A stretch of 64,000 nucleotides of DNA from Kappaphycus alvarezii (taxonomy: Eukaryota > Rhodophyta > Florideophyceae > Gigartinales > Solieriaceae). The position numbers and the translations under genes are program-made. Within the stretch, counting starts at the first letter, position 1. Every line of letters starts with the position of its first letter. Below are positions 10,255 through 22,198 of this stretch, piece by piece. The notes below the pieces were generated by a model. It ran no database searches and was not told the origin of the DNA. It worked only from the letters and a program-made list of their open reading frames with translations. Location: NCBI GenBank assembly GCA_002205965.3, contig NADL03000023.1, positions 372,001-436,000 of the forward strand, given 5' to 3'.

Positions 10255-12073
10255 TCAGGCATCAGGTGATGTGAGAAACAAAGCACGACGAGATACGGCA
10301 TGGGCCGTCAGCTGGAACGAGGGAGGCAAGGGTGGTGACCAATTGGTGGTATTCATCGGATGGGGGTTTCCCGCGGCGGATTGCGAAAAAGGAGGCGACT
10401 TTTGCCGGGGCCTCACGGGCAGGTTTGCCGATTGCTCCGTAAGTATCGAATCCAAGAGGGTAGAATTGGGCTTGTATTGTCCCGCAGAGGGCAGCGTAAT
10501 GCGCAGTTTTCGAGGCTTCAATGGGCAGGGTAGCCCCTCCGGAGGTCTTGCGAGAGTGGGAGATGGCCCGTGCGGTGTAGGGGCTTGCGATGAAGACGTC
10601 AAGTGCGCAGGGACGTGAGGAGAATTCGATGTCGTCAATAAGGATGTCCATTCGGCGGCGTTCCGAGTACGGGAGGTGGGCTTCGCAGGGAAGGTATATT
10701 CGAGCTTAGGGCGCAACAGTACAGAAGGATGTCGGAGGAGGGTATACAGTTTGTCTCGAAGGTGGTTGTGGCGTCGGAGGAATCCCTCCATCGCTGGGCA
10801 GTGGATAGCATGTCTCCTGAGTGGGTCGAGGAGGGGCGGGGGTCGAGCTTGGGAGAGTGCACACCGGGGGAAGTGGTCCCGGCCGTTGAAGACGGGGTGA
10901 CCAAGTCGAAGCAGGATCATGTATTTCCAGATTTGGGGTTCGATGCGATGGAGCGCGGGAGTCCGGGAGGGTGAGAAGGAGTTGGCGGACCGCGTTCGAC
11001 AGCTTAGGTTCCGGGAGTCGGTGAGCTGCACTTTCGTATTGCGGGGGAGGGAGATAGCTGTTGTGGCGTTCATGATGGATGGCGGATGTGAGGGTGTCTG
11101 GACGCCTTGGATTTGACCGCTCGTGGGAGGCGGGCAAGGAGAGGTTGGAGCCGAAGATCGGCAGGAATGACATTGTGAGGGATAGATTGGTGGGTCGTCG
11201 TATCTCGTGGGTAGGAGATGGTGGTCGATGGGCGGCAGTAGGTCGAGGGAGAGGTGGTAGGTGCTTAGGAGAGAGCTGAGGTAGGTGGCGGAGCGGATGG
11301 GTGAGGTGAATGTGAACCCAAGTCCACCAGTGAAAAGGGCAAAGTAGCACAAAGCCAGGAGCTGTCAGTCAGCTCTCGATGAATCTCTTGAAAGGCCCCT
11401 CGCAGTTCATGGTCAAACGTAGTTGACGTAGAAAGGGTTAAGTGCGGTGGGGTAGTTCGAAGAGTATAAATCAGGCGGCATGCGCTGGCGCAATGGCGTA
11501 GGAGATGGAAGGCGTCTGTGGGTCACGGAGGGTGGGGAGCAGTCCAGATAGCGCATGCTGTAGTTGGGCGTTCTCGACGAGGGACAGGCAGCCGGATCAG
11601 TAGAAATGGGTGAGCCGAGGGTGTTGATCGCGGGAGCCGTGACAATCTTGCAAGGAAGGTTTGGGTAGGAGCTCTGCCGAACCACCATGCTTCGGTCTTT
11701 TGCATGTTGATGTGGATGCCGTATGGACGTCCTTCGTTCGCTATCATGTGGAGGAATCGAAGCACGTCCGGTGAGGGAGAATGATGTTCCCGTCGTCAGC
11801 GTACCAAGCGTGGGTCACAGTGTTGGGAAAGATCGCTGCAGCCTTTGGAGAAACGGGTGGATGCCGAGAGAGTAGAGGTGCATGGCTAGAGGGTCGCCTT
11901 GGTGGTTCCCTGTCTTGGATAGTAGTGTGTAGGGGCCAAAGTTGACAACGCTGCAATCCGACGTCGGATTTCAGCTTTTGTGACTTTTCGTGTATGGCAT
12001 TGTAGAGATCGATGTGCGGGGCGAAGATGGCAAACCGATGCCTACACACCGTTCTAGTCGCCGAGGGGTTCAC
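10255..12073 (-). pseudogene. Non-LTR element B: RT fragment and REL endonuclease
   Basis: The RT part has HAWYADDGNIILPH (around 11800) and GIHINMQKTEAWWFG (around 11690). The C-terminal part has a HAIHCP zinc-knuckle remnant followed by LRRHNHLRDKLYTLLRHP (around 10750) and an endonuclease core with RRMDILIDDIEF and CALDVFIASPYTA (around 10580-10650), the equivalents of RPADI...DVTV. The last Asp/Lys-type residues follow in the downstream helix. Domain order and spacing match copies A, C and D, but sequence divergence is high. Multiple frame breaks are present. Confidence 0.72.
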
Positions 12074-12120
12074 TAGGTCTAATCAGTAGGCAAAGCTCTG
12101 CTTAAAGGTAACCTAGTCGT

Positions 12121-13228
12121 GGGTGTGGAGGTTCAGGCAGCGTTGCAATCATGGTGGTACATTTGCAAGAGGTGATCCGACAGTGGGGGAGATGGCCACT
12201 TATAAAGGCGGTTGATGGCGTTTTGAAGAAATTTCAACGGGCCCGGGGTTGGCACTCCTCGGGGGAAGCCGTGTCATAGAACACGTTGCAGAATTGTTTC
12301 TGCGTCGCGGTACGAAGTACAGCCATTGAAGGGGGAGGGTTTACAAATAAATGTTACGAGGGAGCCGGCAGGCAAAAATGTAATGATACTAAATTTGGTA
12401 GGCCCTCGAAGATGATTCCAAGTGATTTCGGGGGCGGATAGCGGGGCTGTCGATTAGGCTTCCTTTGTATATACTAGTAACATTTGATTCGCGCGCGGAG
12501 AATCCATGTCGCCGATTTCTAGGCTGGAGTTCCGGTTGTGCAATAGGTTGCCGGAAAAGGGTGACGCAATTTGGATTGGGATGTAATTATCTGATATCTG
12601 CATGATGCAGATGGGGCGTCTGAATAAGTTGTAATCGTGATGAGTTGATGGAAGTGCGCGGCTGTTGTGTTTATTTAATGCGCCGGTTTCAGGGCGGCAA
12701 GTGCGGCTCTCGTTGCGGTCGGGGGCGATGGTAATGTTTGTTTCTTTAAGAATGGCGGTAGGGGGGTGTGCGTACCGGGACCAGTGAAGACTGTGTGTGG
12801 GAGGCGGGAAATTTGTTTCGTGCCTTGCTTCGTGGTTCTCGCTGCGTCACTCTGGCGTCGTACTGTTCTCAAATCGCGAGAAAGGATTCGTAAAGGTTGC
12901 ATTAAGGGTAATGTATTCGTTGGCTTTGTGCTACGCATGGCGGGAATATCTGGCCTCTTGTTCTGCACAAATCGTCTACATCGAGAAGAAGAATAGGAGC
13001 GCAGATAGAGTGAGAAGCAAATAAATCTGCCAATGAGGTTGGGTATAAAATATGTAGTATGTTTAGCATAAAGAATGGAGTGCACCCTATTGGCGGAATG
13101 AACCAATTAACGTATTTAATACGGCCATTGGCGGACCATAAACGCCACCAGAGTCTCATCCAGTGAAGCAATTGCACTTGTCTTTATAGCAATCTTTCCC
13201 ATGGATATTTTTTGAAATAAGCTCAAAT
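12121..13228. other. Region without a recognised gene
   Basis: The left part may be further decayed RT of element B. The right part is the presumed promoter of the HAT-repeat gene. Frames at 12675-13106 (minus) and 12766-13024 (plus) are short and have no domain I recognise. Confidence 0.4.
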
Positions 13229-15811
13229 ATGCAAAGTTTGGACTTGCCTCACCTCAATAATCTCCCCGCCTATACCTCGTTCCTCACTTGCGGGCCGGCA
13301 CCTGCTTCCCCCAATCCCTCGCTACCCCGCAATCCCAAATGGTCGCACACCATCTCCTCGCCTTCACCGCTTCCGCTCCCTTCCCATCATCCCGCCACCG
13401 TCAACCCTACCTCTTCCCCATCACCTGTCCACCGCATCCCTCCCTTCCGTCCCCTTCCTCCAACTCAAGCCGCCGCTCCACTAGAGCCCACAACCGCCAA
13501 GCCATTGCCTACCAAACGTCGTACTCGTCCTTCAACCCCGTTCCCGCCCCTCACCGCACCCCCCAGGCCACCAGTGTCCTCGTTCGTAACACGTACAAAC
13601 GCGCAAGGGCCGCCCAACGAAACGGTGATGTATCTCGTGCCCGTACTTTATTTCGCCAGTGTCTCGCGCTTGATCGCCGCGATGCCACTCGTGGCTTGGT
13701 TTGGCGAGGCTTGAATCGATGGCTGGTCGCCTGAACTCTAGACAAGTTGATGAGACTAGGGATGCTAAAAAGGCTGCTGATACCGCCCGTGCGTTATTTC
13801 GCGAGGGTTTGGTCGAATGTCCACGTAGTGTACATTTGTTGCAGGCCTGGGCTGTGTTGGAACAGCGTTGTGGCGATCGTGATATGGCGCGCAAGCTGTT
13901 TGCAAAGGGGAGTGAGATTGAGCCTGAGAATCCTTACATTGCCCAAGCGTGGGGTTTGTTGGAACAGAGGGAGGGAAATACGGAAAGGCGAGGGAGTTGT
14001 TTAGGAAAGTAGTTGAATTGAGACCACATGTGGAGGTATGTTCTGCATGGGCGTTGTTGGAGGCAAGGGAGGGGAACATGCAGCGTGCGAGGGATTTGTT
14101 TCAGCAGGGCTTGGCCAAATGTGAGGTCAACGGGAGTAGCGCTGCAGCGTTTACCGAAAATGGGCGGAGATGGAGGAAAAAGTGGGTGATTTGACCAGGG
14201 CGAGAGATTTGTTGAATAAGGCTATTTCTAGCCATCCGCAAATGGTTGACGCATATGTTGGTCTGGCAAATTTGGAGGCGAGAAGGGGATGTACCGCGAG
14301 AGCGTTGGAGTTGATGGCCACTGCTGAGGGATTGTCGGAGAGGCCACCGGCGAGTGTGTACAATGCTTGGGCGCAGATTGAGTTGACGCACAGGGGAAGA
14401 CTGAGAGGCGCGAGGAGCTGCTGCAGAGAGGGTATAAGATTCATCCACTGGATCCAGTATGTTTGCAGAGTTTGGGCATTGTGGAGGACAAGAGTGGTAA
14501 CACCGAGGCGGCGAGAAAGTGGTTTGAGAAAAGTGTTGATGTGAGGCCCACGGCACCGGCATTTGTAGCGTGGGCGTTGTTGGAGGAGCGGGAGGGAAAT
14601 TGGATGAGGCGAAGAGGTTATTTGAAGAGGCTTTGATGACGGATGTGGCGCATGGGGCAGCGTACAATGCGTATGGCATGATGGAGGCGAGAGGGGAAGG
14701 TTGGACGAAGCGCGAAGGTATTTGAGAGAGGTCTCAAAGTGTATGCGTCGACATCGGTGTGGCATGGTTATGGGCAATTGGAGCTCAAGCTGGGTCGTAA
14801 TCCAGAACGGGCCAGGGAGTTGTTTCGAGAGGGTGTAGCTCGGACGAGGGAGGACACTTCTTTTGTTTGGCATACGTGGGGAATGTTGGAGCTTGCTGAG
14901 AAGAATGTGTTGGATGCGCGAAAAGTATTCGGAGATGCATTGAGACGTTATCCGCGAAACTCGAGGATATTGGTGGGTGCGGCATTGGCAGAGGCGGCAT
15001 CTTGCCATCGAATGGGTGCAGATGAAGCGGCGGCAAGGAATCTTTTCAAACGTGCGGTGGTTGCGGACCCTACGCATGCGCATGCGTGGCAAGCGTGGGG
15101 AGTGTTTGAATTGCGGAGGGTCGGGAGGATGCCGGGCAGGCGCTGTTTCGAAGAGGATTACGTCTGTGTCCCAATCACGGGGCGCTGTGGCAGGCGTGGG
15201 GTTTTTGATGACTATGAAGGGGGATTTTGTAAAGGCGAGAAAGTTATTAAGAGAGGAGTGGAATCGTGTGCCAAGCATGTGCATTTGTATCAGGCTTGGG
15301 CATGTATGGAAGTGAGAGCGGGGAACCCTGGTCGGGCTCGAGAGCTCTGGATGCGGCGTTAGAAATTAATGTGAATCATGGGGCAGTTTGGAATGCGTAT
15401 GGATTGCTCGAGTCGCGCCATGGAACGTTGGCGAGTGCTAGGCAGGTGTTTTTGACCGGGATCCGGCGATGTGCGGATCATGCACCGTTGTATCGGGCGT
15501 TTGGGCAGATGGAGTCACATGCTGGGAATTTTGACAGGGCGAGGAATCTGTTTCGGGAGGGACTGCGTGTTGATCCGAGGCATGCACCGCTTTATCACAC
15601 ATTGGCGAAACTGGAGGGTATCTTGGGCAATTTGGGGTTGAGAGAGTTGAAATTGGAGGCTGAGAAATATTTTGGGTCTGAGGCTGAGGCTTTGAAGGCT
15701 ATGACGAAAGGAGGAGAAGGCGGCAATGGGAGAACGGGTGAGGTTGGTGGAGATGAGGAATTGTACGGGGCGTTGACATCTTGCATGGAGGCTGCACTTA
15801 ATGAGGACTGA
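13229..15811 (+). CDS. MBB1: HAT/TPR-repeat RNA-maturation protein, Mbb1/HCF107 type
   Basis: A Ser/Pro/Thr-rich leader of about 100 residues (plastid-transit-like) precedes about 20 tandem 34-residue helical repeats of the half-a-TPR (HAT) type. Each has a recurring AW..LE...GN...AR.LF..G pattern, for example QAWGLLEQREGN, WHTWGMLELAEKN and NAYGLLESRHGT. Mbb1/HCF107 proteins bind the 5' ends of plastid transcripts such as psbB and psbH and protect or activate them. The locus changes frame about ten times, and every change I checked fits loss of one base (for example near 13982, 14596, 15123 and 15255). The repeats run through each change without a gap, so I treat it as one intact gene. The last frame ends with EAEKYFGSEAEALKAM and an acidic tail. 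The exact target RNA is unknown. Confidence 0.8.
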
Positions 15812-16281
15812 ACGACCGAGTAGAAAACCAGAGTAATTGTACTGGGGCCTCATCGGTTATTTGGCTCTTTGGCCGCTGTTCTACGGTAGGAATGAGGCTG
15901 ATCTGGCCGCTGCGGTGCGATTGTCGAGCTGGTATTTGTGAGTTGGGACGAGTCGCTGATGGTCAACTGGCCCAAAGAGGTTGACCTCGTAGAGCAGGAT
16001 CAAAAGTTTTTTTTAAAGATAAACGTTTTTGCCACAAATTGAGGCAATGCTTCGTGGACACGTGTACAGTACGGCTTGTGAGGTTATAAACTTTTGATGG
16101 TTTCATTGCGCAGTTTTAATTTTAATTTTAGGAAGGGAAAGATGTACAGTATGTACAGTAGTTTGACCATAATGGCGGCGGCCTGTCACGGATCCTGACA
16201 TCGTGTCGATGCGCCTCCGACGGCTGCTGTTCAAATGCTCGCACATCGACAGCTCCAGTCGACGTCACGCACAGAGTCGAC
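15812..16281. other. Intergenic region, NOC3 promoter
   Basis: No gene is seen. It contains a TTTTTTTTAAAG run near 16010 and the TGTACAGTA cluster listed next. Confidence 0.5.
16063..16160. promoter_or_regulatory. TGTACAGTA cluster upstream of NOC3
   Basis: TGTACAGTAC (16063-16072) and two abutting TGTACAGTA copies (16143-16151, 16152-16160) lie 120-235 bp before the NOC3 start. The word recurs before SNF5, the S1 gene, RAP1 and the acyltransferase. Confidence 0.45.
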
Positions 16282-18552
16282 TTGATCGTCCTCATCATGA
16301 CGTCAAAACAGCAACCAGACGATGAGCAACCACGCAAAAAGGCGAGGCGCAATGCAACCCAGCCCATTCCCAACTGGGAACACACTCGCTCGTTTGCCCC
16401 TCTCACGCCCCAAATCCGCCCTCCCGTCGTCCACCATGACGGCAAGGTCACTCGAGTCAACGTTGCAAACCATCCTTCGTCGCCAAAGCACACAACAAAT
16501 CAACCACGCCACAAAATCCACGCCCCCCCCCGTCCCAACCATCAAGACACACCCGACATCCCGCCCACAACACACCCCTCCTCGTCTGCAGCGCCTGAGA
16601 AAAAGGCCACCGTCAACCGTCGCAAGCGGATTAGAAATGACTTGGAGTCTTACTCACGTAAGCTAGAGAGCCTCGAGGTGTTTAAAACAAAGGTCGCGTC
16701 TATGGCCTCCAAGATCGTCGCAAATCCAGAGGAGAATGTCGCGCTGTTGCGCGAGTTGCGTCGCATGGTTCATCAGGTGCGTGGTCAGAAGGCCGCCTTG
16801 CTTATTCTTACCGAGTCGCAATGTACAAGGATATCTGCCCCTCGTATCGCATTCGCCCATTACGGACAAGGAGGCACAGACAAAAGTGTCAAAGGAGGTT
16901 GCCAAGTTGCGCACCTATGAACAGGGTTTATGTACCGCTTATCGAAACTTTGTCAAGTCGTGTATTAGCTTGTCCAAGTGGTCTGCTGGGGGGGCTAGGG
17001 AAACACAACTGCACGTGAGATGAAGCATGTGAGATTGGCAGCTTGTAAGGCCTTGGCTGAGTTGGTTCGTGCCTTGCCCCATTTTAATGAGGCCCTGTCG
17101 TGGCACACAGAGTATGTGTGTTGTTGGCGGACCGCGACATTGAGGTCAGAAAGGCTTGTGTTGGCGCTTTGAAAACAGTCTTGGGGGATGCTCATCGCGC
17201 TTCAGGAGTCACCTTGGAGGTTTGTGTGTTAATTGCAAAGCAATTGGCTACCGTGGCTGTGGGAGGAGCCATGGCGTGCCGGCACAAGTTGTAGAGCCGT
17301 TGGCAGAATTCAGTTTGCGAGGTTTGCGTTGCTGCCGCGGTCGAAAAAGCCTGCAAATCATTCGAAGAAGAGTAAGAGGTTTATAAAAAAGAGGAGGAAG
17401 AAGGAGGAAAAGAGGTTGAAGGGGTTACAGAGGTGGAGAGAGATATGAGGGAGGCCGATGCGGAAGCGTCATCGAGTGAATTGTTTCAGGCGAAGAAGAG
17501 CCTGTTGACATCAGTTTGTGACGCTTACTTTAACATTATCAAGGCGGCCCAGTACCGTTGAGCCATCTGGCAGACTGAAAGTGCCCGCACCGGGTGGGAG
17601 GACGAGGAAGCCCGCCGGCATTGTCACCAGCTTTGAAGGGTTTGCTGAGGGTTGCAAGTTTTATCAGTACCGAGGTATAGAGGCTATACTGGGAGCTCTC
17701 ACTCCGTTACTGGAAGCAGGTCGACTTCCACTCACTGTGCGTTTCAGATGCCTTGCTGCCGCCTATGCAATTCTCGGTGTACATGCGCGCATTCAGCAAG
17801 CAGATCCCGACTCTTTTACGGGCGATACAAGGGCCATGGATACCTCTTTGTACACAGCTCTTGGTGCGTTGTATGGAAAGGAAACTCCCTCGAAGGAAGA
17901 TGAGTATCTTACGTTTGATGCCATGAGTCGTTGCTCTCGTGCATTAGTTTTCGAGAGTCCCTGCCGTGCGATCTGCTTCCATTGCACGGCGGCTTTCTAT
18001 AATGGCTGCAGCAGCTGCACCAACACATACGTGCTCTATTGGTTTGCTGAGAGTTGCCCAAGTTTGATGCCATCGACGATTGTATCTTCGATTTATCCAA
18101 GAAAGGGGAAAAATGCGGGTGAGAATGAGCTGACTGCAGCTAGCCGACATCCAGTCGTTTGATGCAGCAACTAATGATCCGGACATCACTGGAGCAGATA
18201 AGAGCGCTGCCTGGGAGTTATCACCGCTCATGTCCCATTTTCATCCCACAGTTCGAATTATTGCGGCTGAATGTGCAGAAGGCTACTGCGGTGCTAGATT
18301 GCCGAAGTCCTCCGAAAATATACTGCTGTTCACCAAAGGGTATTCCAGTGCGGAGGGTGGCTTTAATCCTCCCCCGCAGACAACGCTGCACTCAAAGCTG
18401 TGAGGAAGTCGAACGTGAGGAGAGCTGGCATTGAAAACAGTGCCTTGCTCAGAAATTTGTTGGGGCCAGAACAGTGCACGGAATTTCTCCAAGAGACAAC
18501 GAGAACTCGGGTGAGTTCTTGCATCTGCCTGGCTTGGGAATCAGAACAGTGA
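16282..18552 (+). CDS. NOC3: Nucleolar complex protein 3 (NOC3)
   Basis: NOC3 pairs with NOC2 in the nucleolus to export pre-60S ribosomal particles and also acts in replication licensing. Family blocks in order are: a basic N-terminus (PRKKARRNATQPIPNWEHTR), VALLRELRRMVHQ, the signature YKDICPSYRIRP followed after a shift by DKEAQTKVSKEVAKLRTYEQG (around 16820-16925), KHVRLAACKALAELVRALPHFN, RDIEVRKACVGALK, the CBF/MAK21-type region from 17590 (FYQYRGIEAILGALTPLLEAG), and WELSPLMSHFHPTVR near 18220. It ends with LLRNLLGPEQCTEFLQETT. Frames change repeatedly; those tested are -1 (for instance near 16815, 16870 and the G7 run at 16988). An alternative start is at 16297. A GTGAGT at 18511 could be a splice donor near the end. 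Confidence 0.87.
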
Positions 18553-19187
18553 GAGTTGAGGGCGCCTGTTTGGAACGTGGAACTCCATGATGACGAAAAC
18601 ATCCACAGAAAAAGCAGATGATGTTGCGGTATCTGGTATGGCAGGTTGGACTTATCTCTTTCTCTAGCTACGAGCGCAAGGTCGAGACATGGTTCTCTTT
18701 TGTCAGGCATATTTCTTCTTTGCAAAGCGGGAATCTGCAAGCCCGCGATTGTTGACTACAACCACATATAGGCAGTGGGGTGGTGAGTCCTCGAGGCAGA
18801 AGACTTTAGGCCTTATTCTAGCAGGCTGACACCCATCTAGCTTCCTGCATCTTTTTCGGCTTCTTGGCAATAAAGTAGCGATCCTAACCCTAGACGCGAG
18901 TAGTCAAAATCCGGCAGGGTAAGTTTACTAACGGCAGTTTGAATGCCTCTAGTGCGCCGATACGCTCTCAGTCCTGTCAATTCGTCGCACCCTATGAAAC
19001 AGCTGGTCATGAAAAAAAGTGGAAACCTGGGCGACATGCAACAGCAAAAAATAGGCATGCCAGGAAGAGAACAACGGTCAGCTACAGTCAATCCTCTGCG
19101 AAACACTTCGGTATTATGTGTGTAGACACTTGAACTCTAAACATTTCAGCGACGAATTAACCCTGAAAAAAGTCGAGTCCGAATTGC
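18553..19187. other. Intergenic region between convergent NOC3 and S1 genes
   Basis: The 3' ends of two convergent genes face each other here. Short frames at 18837-19133 have no recognisable domain, and nothing else is seen. Confidence 0.45.
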
Positions 19188-20452
19188 TCATTCCCCTCCC
19201 GAGGCAGCGGCCTTCTTGGCAGCTGAAACTGCCATCGCTTTGTCAAATGCGAGCTCCATGCTTGTTTTGAAGACCGGCTGACTGCTCTTGGAGGCGGCAA
19301 TTTCCTTGGAAAAATCATTTTGCTTGCCAGTATCGTCATTCTTTTGTGCTTTGAGGTCCTTCCATTCCCTCATGACAACGAGATACGATTGCGATCGCGA
19401 TCGGCCGAAACAACTCTAACCTTAACCTTCATCTGCTCCTTCAGACATCTCTAACTCGGTCAACGCGTCCCTCTGACAATTCCGAAATATGGACCAGTCC
19501 TTCTGTGGGCATGGATTGTAGAGGGCTACCACCCTCATCCAACAAGGTGCAAAAGGCTCCGAAGTCAGTGACACTTGTAACCTGCGCATCTACAAATTGC
19601 TTTGGTCAAAGGAAAATTCGTCCCACTTTTTCATCATGTTCTCCTTCTGACTGGAACGATCTCCACCACGGCGCTCGGCCCTTCAGCAGATATTCTTCCT
19701 CGGTCTTCATTGTTATGAAAAGTTGCCCGATTGAGATCGACAGCCAAACTCTAACCTTAACCTTTTGCCCCACTCGACAACATCTGTCACCTTCTCCACA
19801 TATCCGGATTTCAACTGAGACACATGCAGCAAGCCGTCTGTCGGCGTCCCCATATCACCTATAAAGGCTCCATACTCCATGACGGATCTAACGGTACCCT
19901 CCAACTCCATCCCAACAGTGATCTTATCCAACGGTAAAGTAACCTCCCTCTTTGTCCTTGTCCTTCTCCTCTTTTTCTTCTCCCCACCACTCTTTTGTCC
20001 CCTTTACCACCTTCTTCTGCACTGTCCCCTGCTGCCATCTCTACTTGACCATCCCCACTCCGACTGTCTCCTCTTCTTCCTCTACAACCTGGTCCTCCTG
20101 CTCTACATTCGATGCTGTCTCCGAGGTTTTACCTTCCGATTCCGGTGCACCGGCGTTTCACTGTTCGATTGCGCACATGCACGCCAAAATGCAGGTTGCG
20201 GAATGGCACACGGACCGCTACGGGGCGTCCGCACAGCCAAGGACGGGAAGGGAGTATTGCGCGGGACGGGCAGCAGCCCCGAGGACAAAGGCCGGTGCAT
20301 TCATCACGGAAAGGTGGGATGTCAAGAGCTGGATTCGGAAGGGTTGGGTCTAGTCTGTGAGTAGTGGACAAGTCTGCCGCTGAAAAAAGCGTTGTCGACC
20401 TGGCGAGATGGAAAATTAGCGAGGTTGTGGCATGGAAATGAGTTGAAAACAT
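19188..20452 (-). CDS. Tandem S1-domain RNA-binding protein, probably plastid
   Basis: Two S1 (OB-fold) RNA-binding domains are clear. Domain 1 (about 19930-19700) has KITVGMELEGTVRSVMEYG and GLLHVSQLKSGYVEKV. Domain 2 (about 19600-19390) has QFVDAQVTSVTDFGAF, GLVHISELSEGRV and, after a shift, VKVRVVSADRDRNRISLSM. The tail is Ala/Lys-rich. The upstream part is Ser/Arg-rich then acidic (EEEEE near 20060), resembling a transit peptide plus linker. Similar two-S1 proteins in algae act on plastid ribosomes or mRNA (PSRP-7/EF-Ts-linked S1 proteins); no EF-Ts domain is visible here. The frame breaks at 19746 and near 19440 both fit one missing base. The start is uncertain: 20452 or 20300. Confidence 0.75.
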
Positions 20453-20617
20453 GATCTCGAAGGCGATTTTCGGAGGGTTCTATTCTTACGGACAATTGAG
20501 TTTTACTCTTACTTTTTCCAAGGGCATCACATTTAAGCATTCATCTGCACAAATTGGGTTTTCTTTTTATTTTTTCCTGGGTATCGTTATTTAGGGCAAC
20601 ATTTTGGACTCTAAAGC

Positions 20618-20634
20618 ACTGTACTGTACTGTAC
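20618..20634. promoter_or_regulatory. ACTGTACTGTACTGTAC repeat upstream of the S1 gene
   Basis: Three overlapping units of the GTAC-centred word lie about 170 bp upstream of the probable start of the minus-strand S1 gene. Confidence 0.4.
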
Positions 20635-20699
20635 GTTGGGATCTCAAAAACCTAATATTACCTGTACATAGCCCCGCTCTTCGAGCCAGGAACCCCTCG

Positions 20700-21212
20700 T
20701 CCAAAAGTCGACTGCCCGGAAACAGTGGACGTCCACAGCGACCACTTGATTCACTGCAGGTACGGAGCGTAACGGATCATCCGCCACGATGACCAGGTCA
20801 CCCTACTAAGTAACGACCTGAGCCTAGGCGCAAGGCATCCTGCCGTCGAGCCCCGGTCGCACGGGAACACAAACAAGGCCTGACATCAGGGCAACGGGCG
20901 CCACCGGCGGCACCGATTATTTCGATGTGACCTTCGTGAACCTGCTGGCCCCTTCTCACCTCAGAATGAGAACCTTTAACCCCCTTACCAGCTTGAACGC
21001 AGCCCACGCGGTCAAGCTACGAAAATACCAGGGATTCTTAGCCAGCTTACCTGGCAGGAACAGACTCGTGCCCGTTCCTATCTCCACACTCGGGGGTGGC
21101 ATCCCGTAGCATTCCGCCACATCACGGAGGTAGCCCGAGAGGTCCCCAACCGAGCCTTGGACCAATACTCTAGGGTGAGGCAATTCTCCTCCAACGACAC
21201 GCAGCGTTGATG
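20700..21212 (+). mobile_element. Non-LTR retrotransposon fragment C (zinc knuckle and REL endonuclease only)
   Basis: The plus strand reads CPETVDVHSDHLIHC (zinc knuckle, 20712-20756), RHDDQVTLLSNDL (20782 on) and the endonuclease core PDIRATGATGGTDYFDVTF (about 20880-20936), followed by an NPL-type segment and RALDQYSRVRQF near the end. These align block for block with element D at 23270-23520. Only the last third of the element is present, so it is a dead 3' fragment. Confidence 0.72.
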
Positions 21213-21263
21213 GTCACCTCCAACGCAGCCTGCTTGTCAACCGGTCTACCAGCTACTTTCTAG

Positions 21264-22198
21264 TTGGTACACAGGCTCAAGCACTTGTATTATAGGTCCT
21301 GCCAATGGTTTGATTACAAGTACAGAGGACTCCCAACCATTCCATTACTCGCAGCAAACCAACCCCCATGTCCGACTTCGGAGAGGATTGCGGCGACTTC
21401 GACGCCGATCAGGACCGACTGGTTCAATGACTGGGACTGCCCTGAGGCTGCGTTTCCCTTCGCGAATACACAGGCCGCTTGGTCTGATGTGCCTCGCAAC
21501 CTCCAACCGGCCGGGCACTCTTTCTTCTACCTCAGGATGGTCTACTTTGAACAGAACATGGAGATGCAAACGCAGCTCCATGCACCGGAGCCCAACTTCA
21601 CAGACCTCAACACACATGTCCAACGCCTAGTCTCTGAACTTCATCGCTTTGTGCGCGTACACGAAGTGTCTGTGTGGCAGAACTATGGGCTCGGTCAAGT
21701 AGTGGCATCGATTTTATGCGATATTATTTCGAACGTGAAAGCCTCGAAGACCTCTACTCGTCGTTTAAATAGTGCGCTGCGAGACCTCTTGTTTACCATC
21801 TATGGTCGGTTACGCTCGGTGCCAGAACTGGCGCCATCTGTTCCCCAAAAGAACAGGCCCTCTACTATCCCGGTGCAACAACCGAAAACCCCAAGCTCCC
21901 CACCTTCTGGTGGCGAGCAGCTCCAATCTTCCGAATCTTCGGAAGCCGCTGTTATTTCAAACAAAACCCAAGGCGTCTATGGGTCGGCGTCAACTTGGCG
22001 AGAGAGTGGGGCCAGTACGAGCACCGAGAAGGGAACGGGATTGGAACTTTGGGACCGTGCGGAACCGAGCGGTTGTGGGTGCCGGTAAGTTGGATGGATT
22101 GGAACGATTTGAACTCCGAAGAAGGTAATGACATCGATGATGACATTGCTGACGCAGAGGGAGAGGAGGAATGTGAGAAGGAGAACGGTGACGAGTAA
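21264..22198 (+). CDS. Unidentified protein with acidic C-terminus
   Basis: I do not recognise this gene. A 274-codon frame starts at 21264. After one -1 shift near 21990 it continues to 22198 as a strongly acidic tail (DDDIADAEGEEECEKENGDE). The N-terminal half is rich in Trp and aromatic residues (DWFNDWDCPEAAFPF). The middle is helical (LNTHVQRLVSELHRFVRVHE), then comes a Ser/Pro/Gln-rich linker. It lies exactly between two non-LTR fragments. It could be a retrotransposon ORF1-like protein or a host gene hemmed in by insertions; neither can be shown here. Confidence 0.5.

Larger units (their letters stand above)
10196..12120 (-). mobile_element. 5'-truncated non-LTR retrotransposon B, tandem to A
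   Basis: This is a second, diverged minus-strand copy of the same broad family. It begins upstream of the RT active site and ends near a polyadenylation-like signal at 10221-10226. The 12120 edge is where I lose recognisable RT sequence; up to 12.6 kb may belong to it. Confidence 0.72.

Noticed and set aside
11094..11118. Similarity of GTGTCTGGACGCCTTGGATT to the SNF5 tail at about 6964-6990
   Set aside because: The match is about 25 bp, imperfect, and lies antisense in non-LTR element B; taken as coincidence.
14151..15284. 377-codon minus-strand open frame
   Set aside because: It is antisense to the HAT-repeat gene; its composition is that of a shadow frame (Ser/Pro/His-rich), and the plus-strand repeats are unmistakable.
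13229..18552. Reading the HAT-repeat and NOC3 loci as pseudogenes or as many small genes
   Set aside because: Frame steps I tested fit missing bases, family motifs run through them, and no clustered in-frame stops occur within the correct frame.
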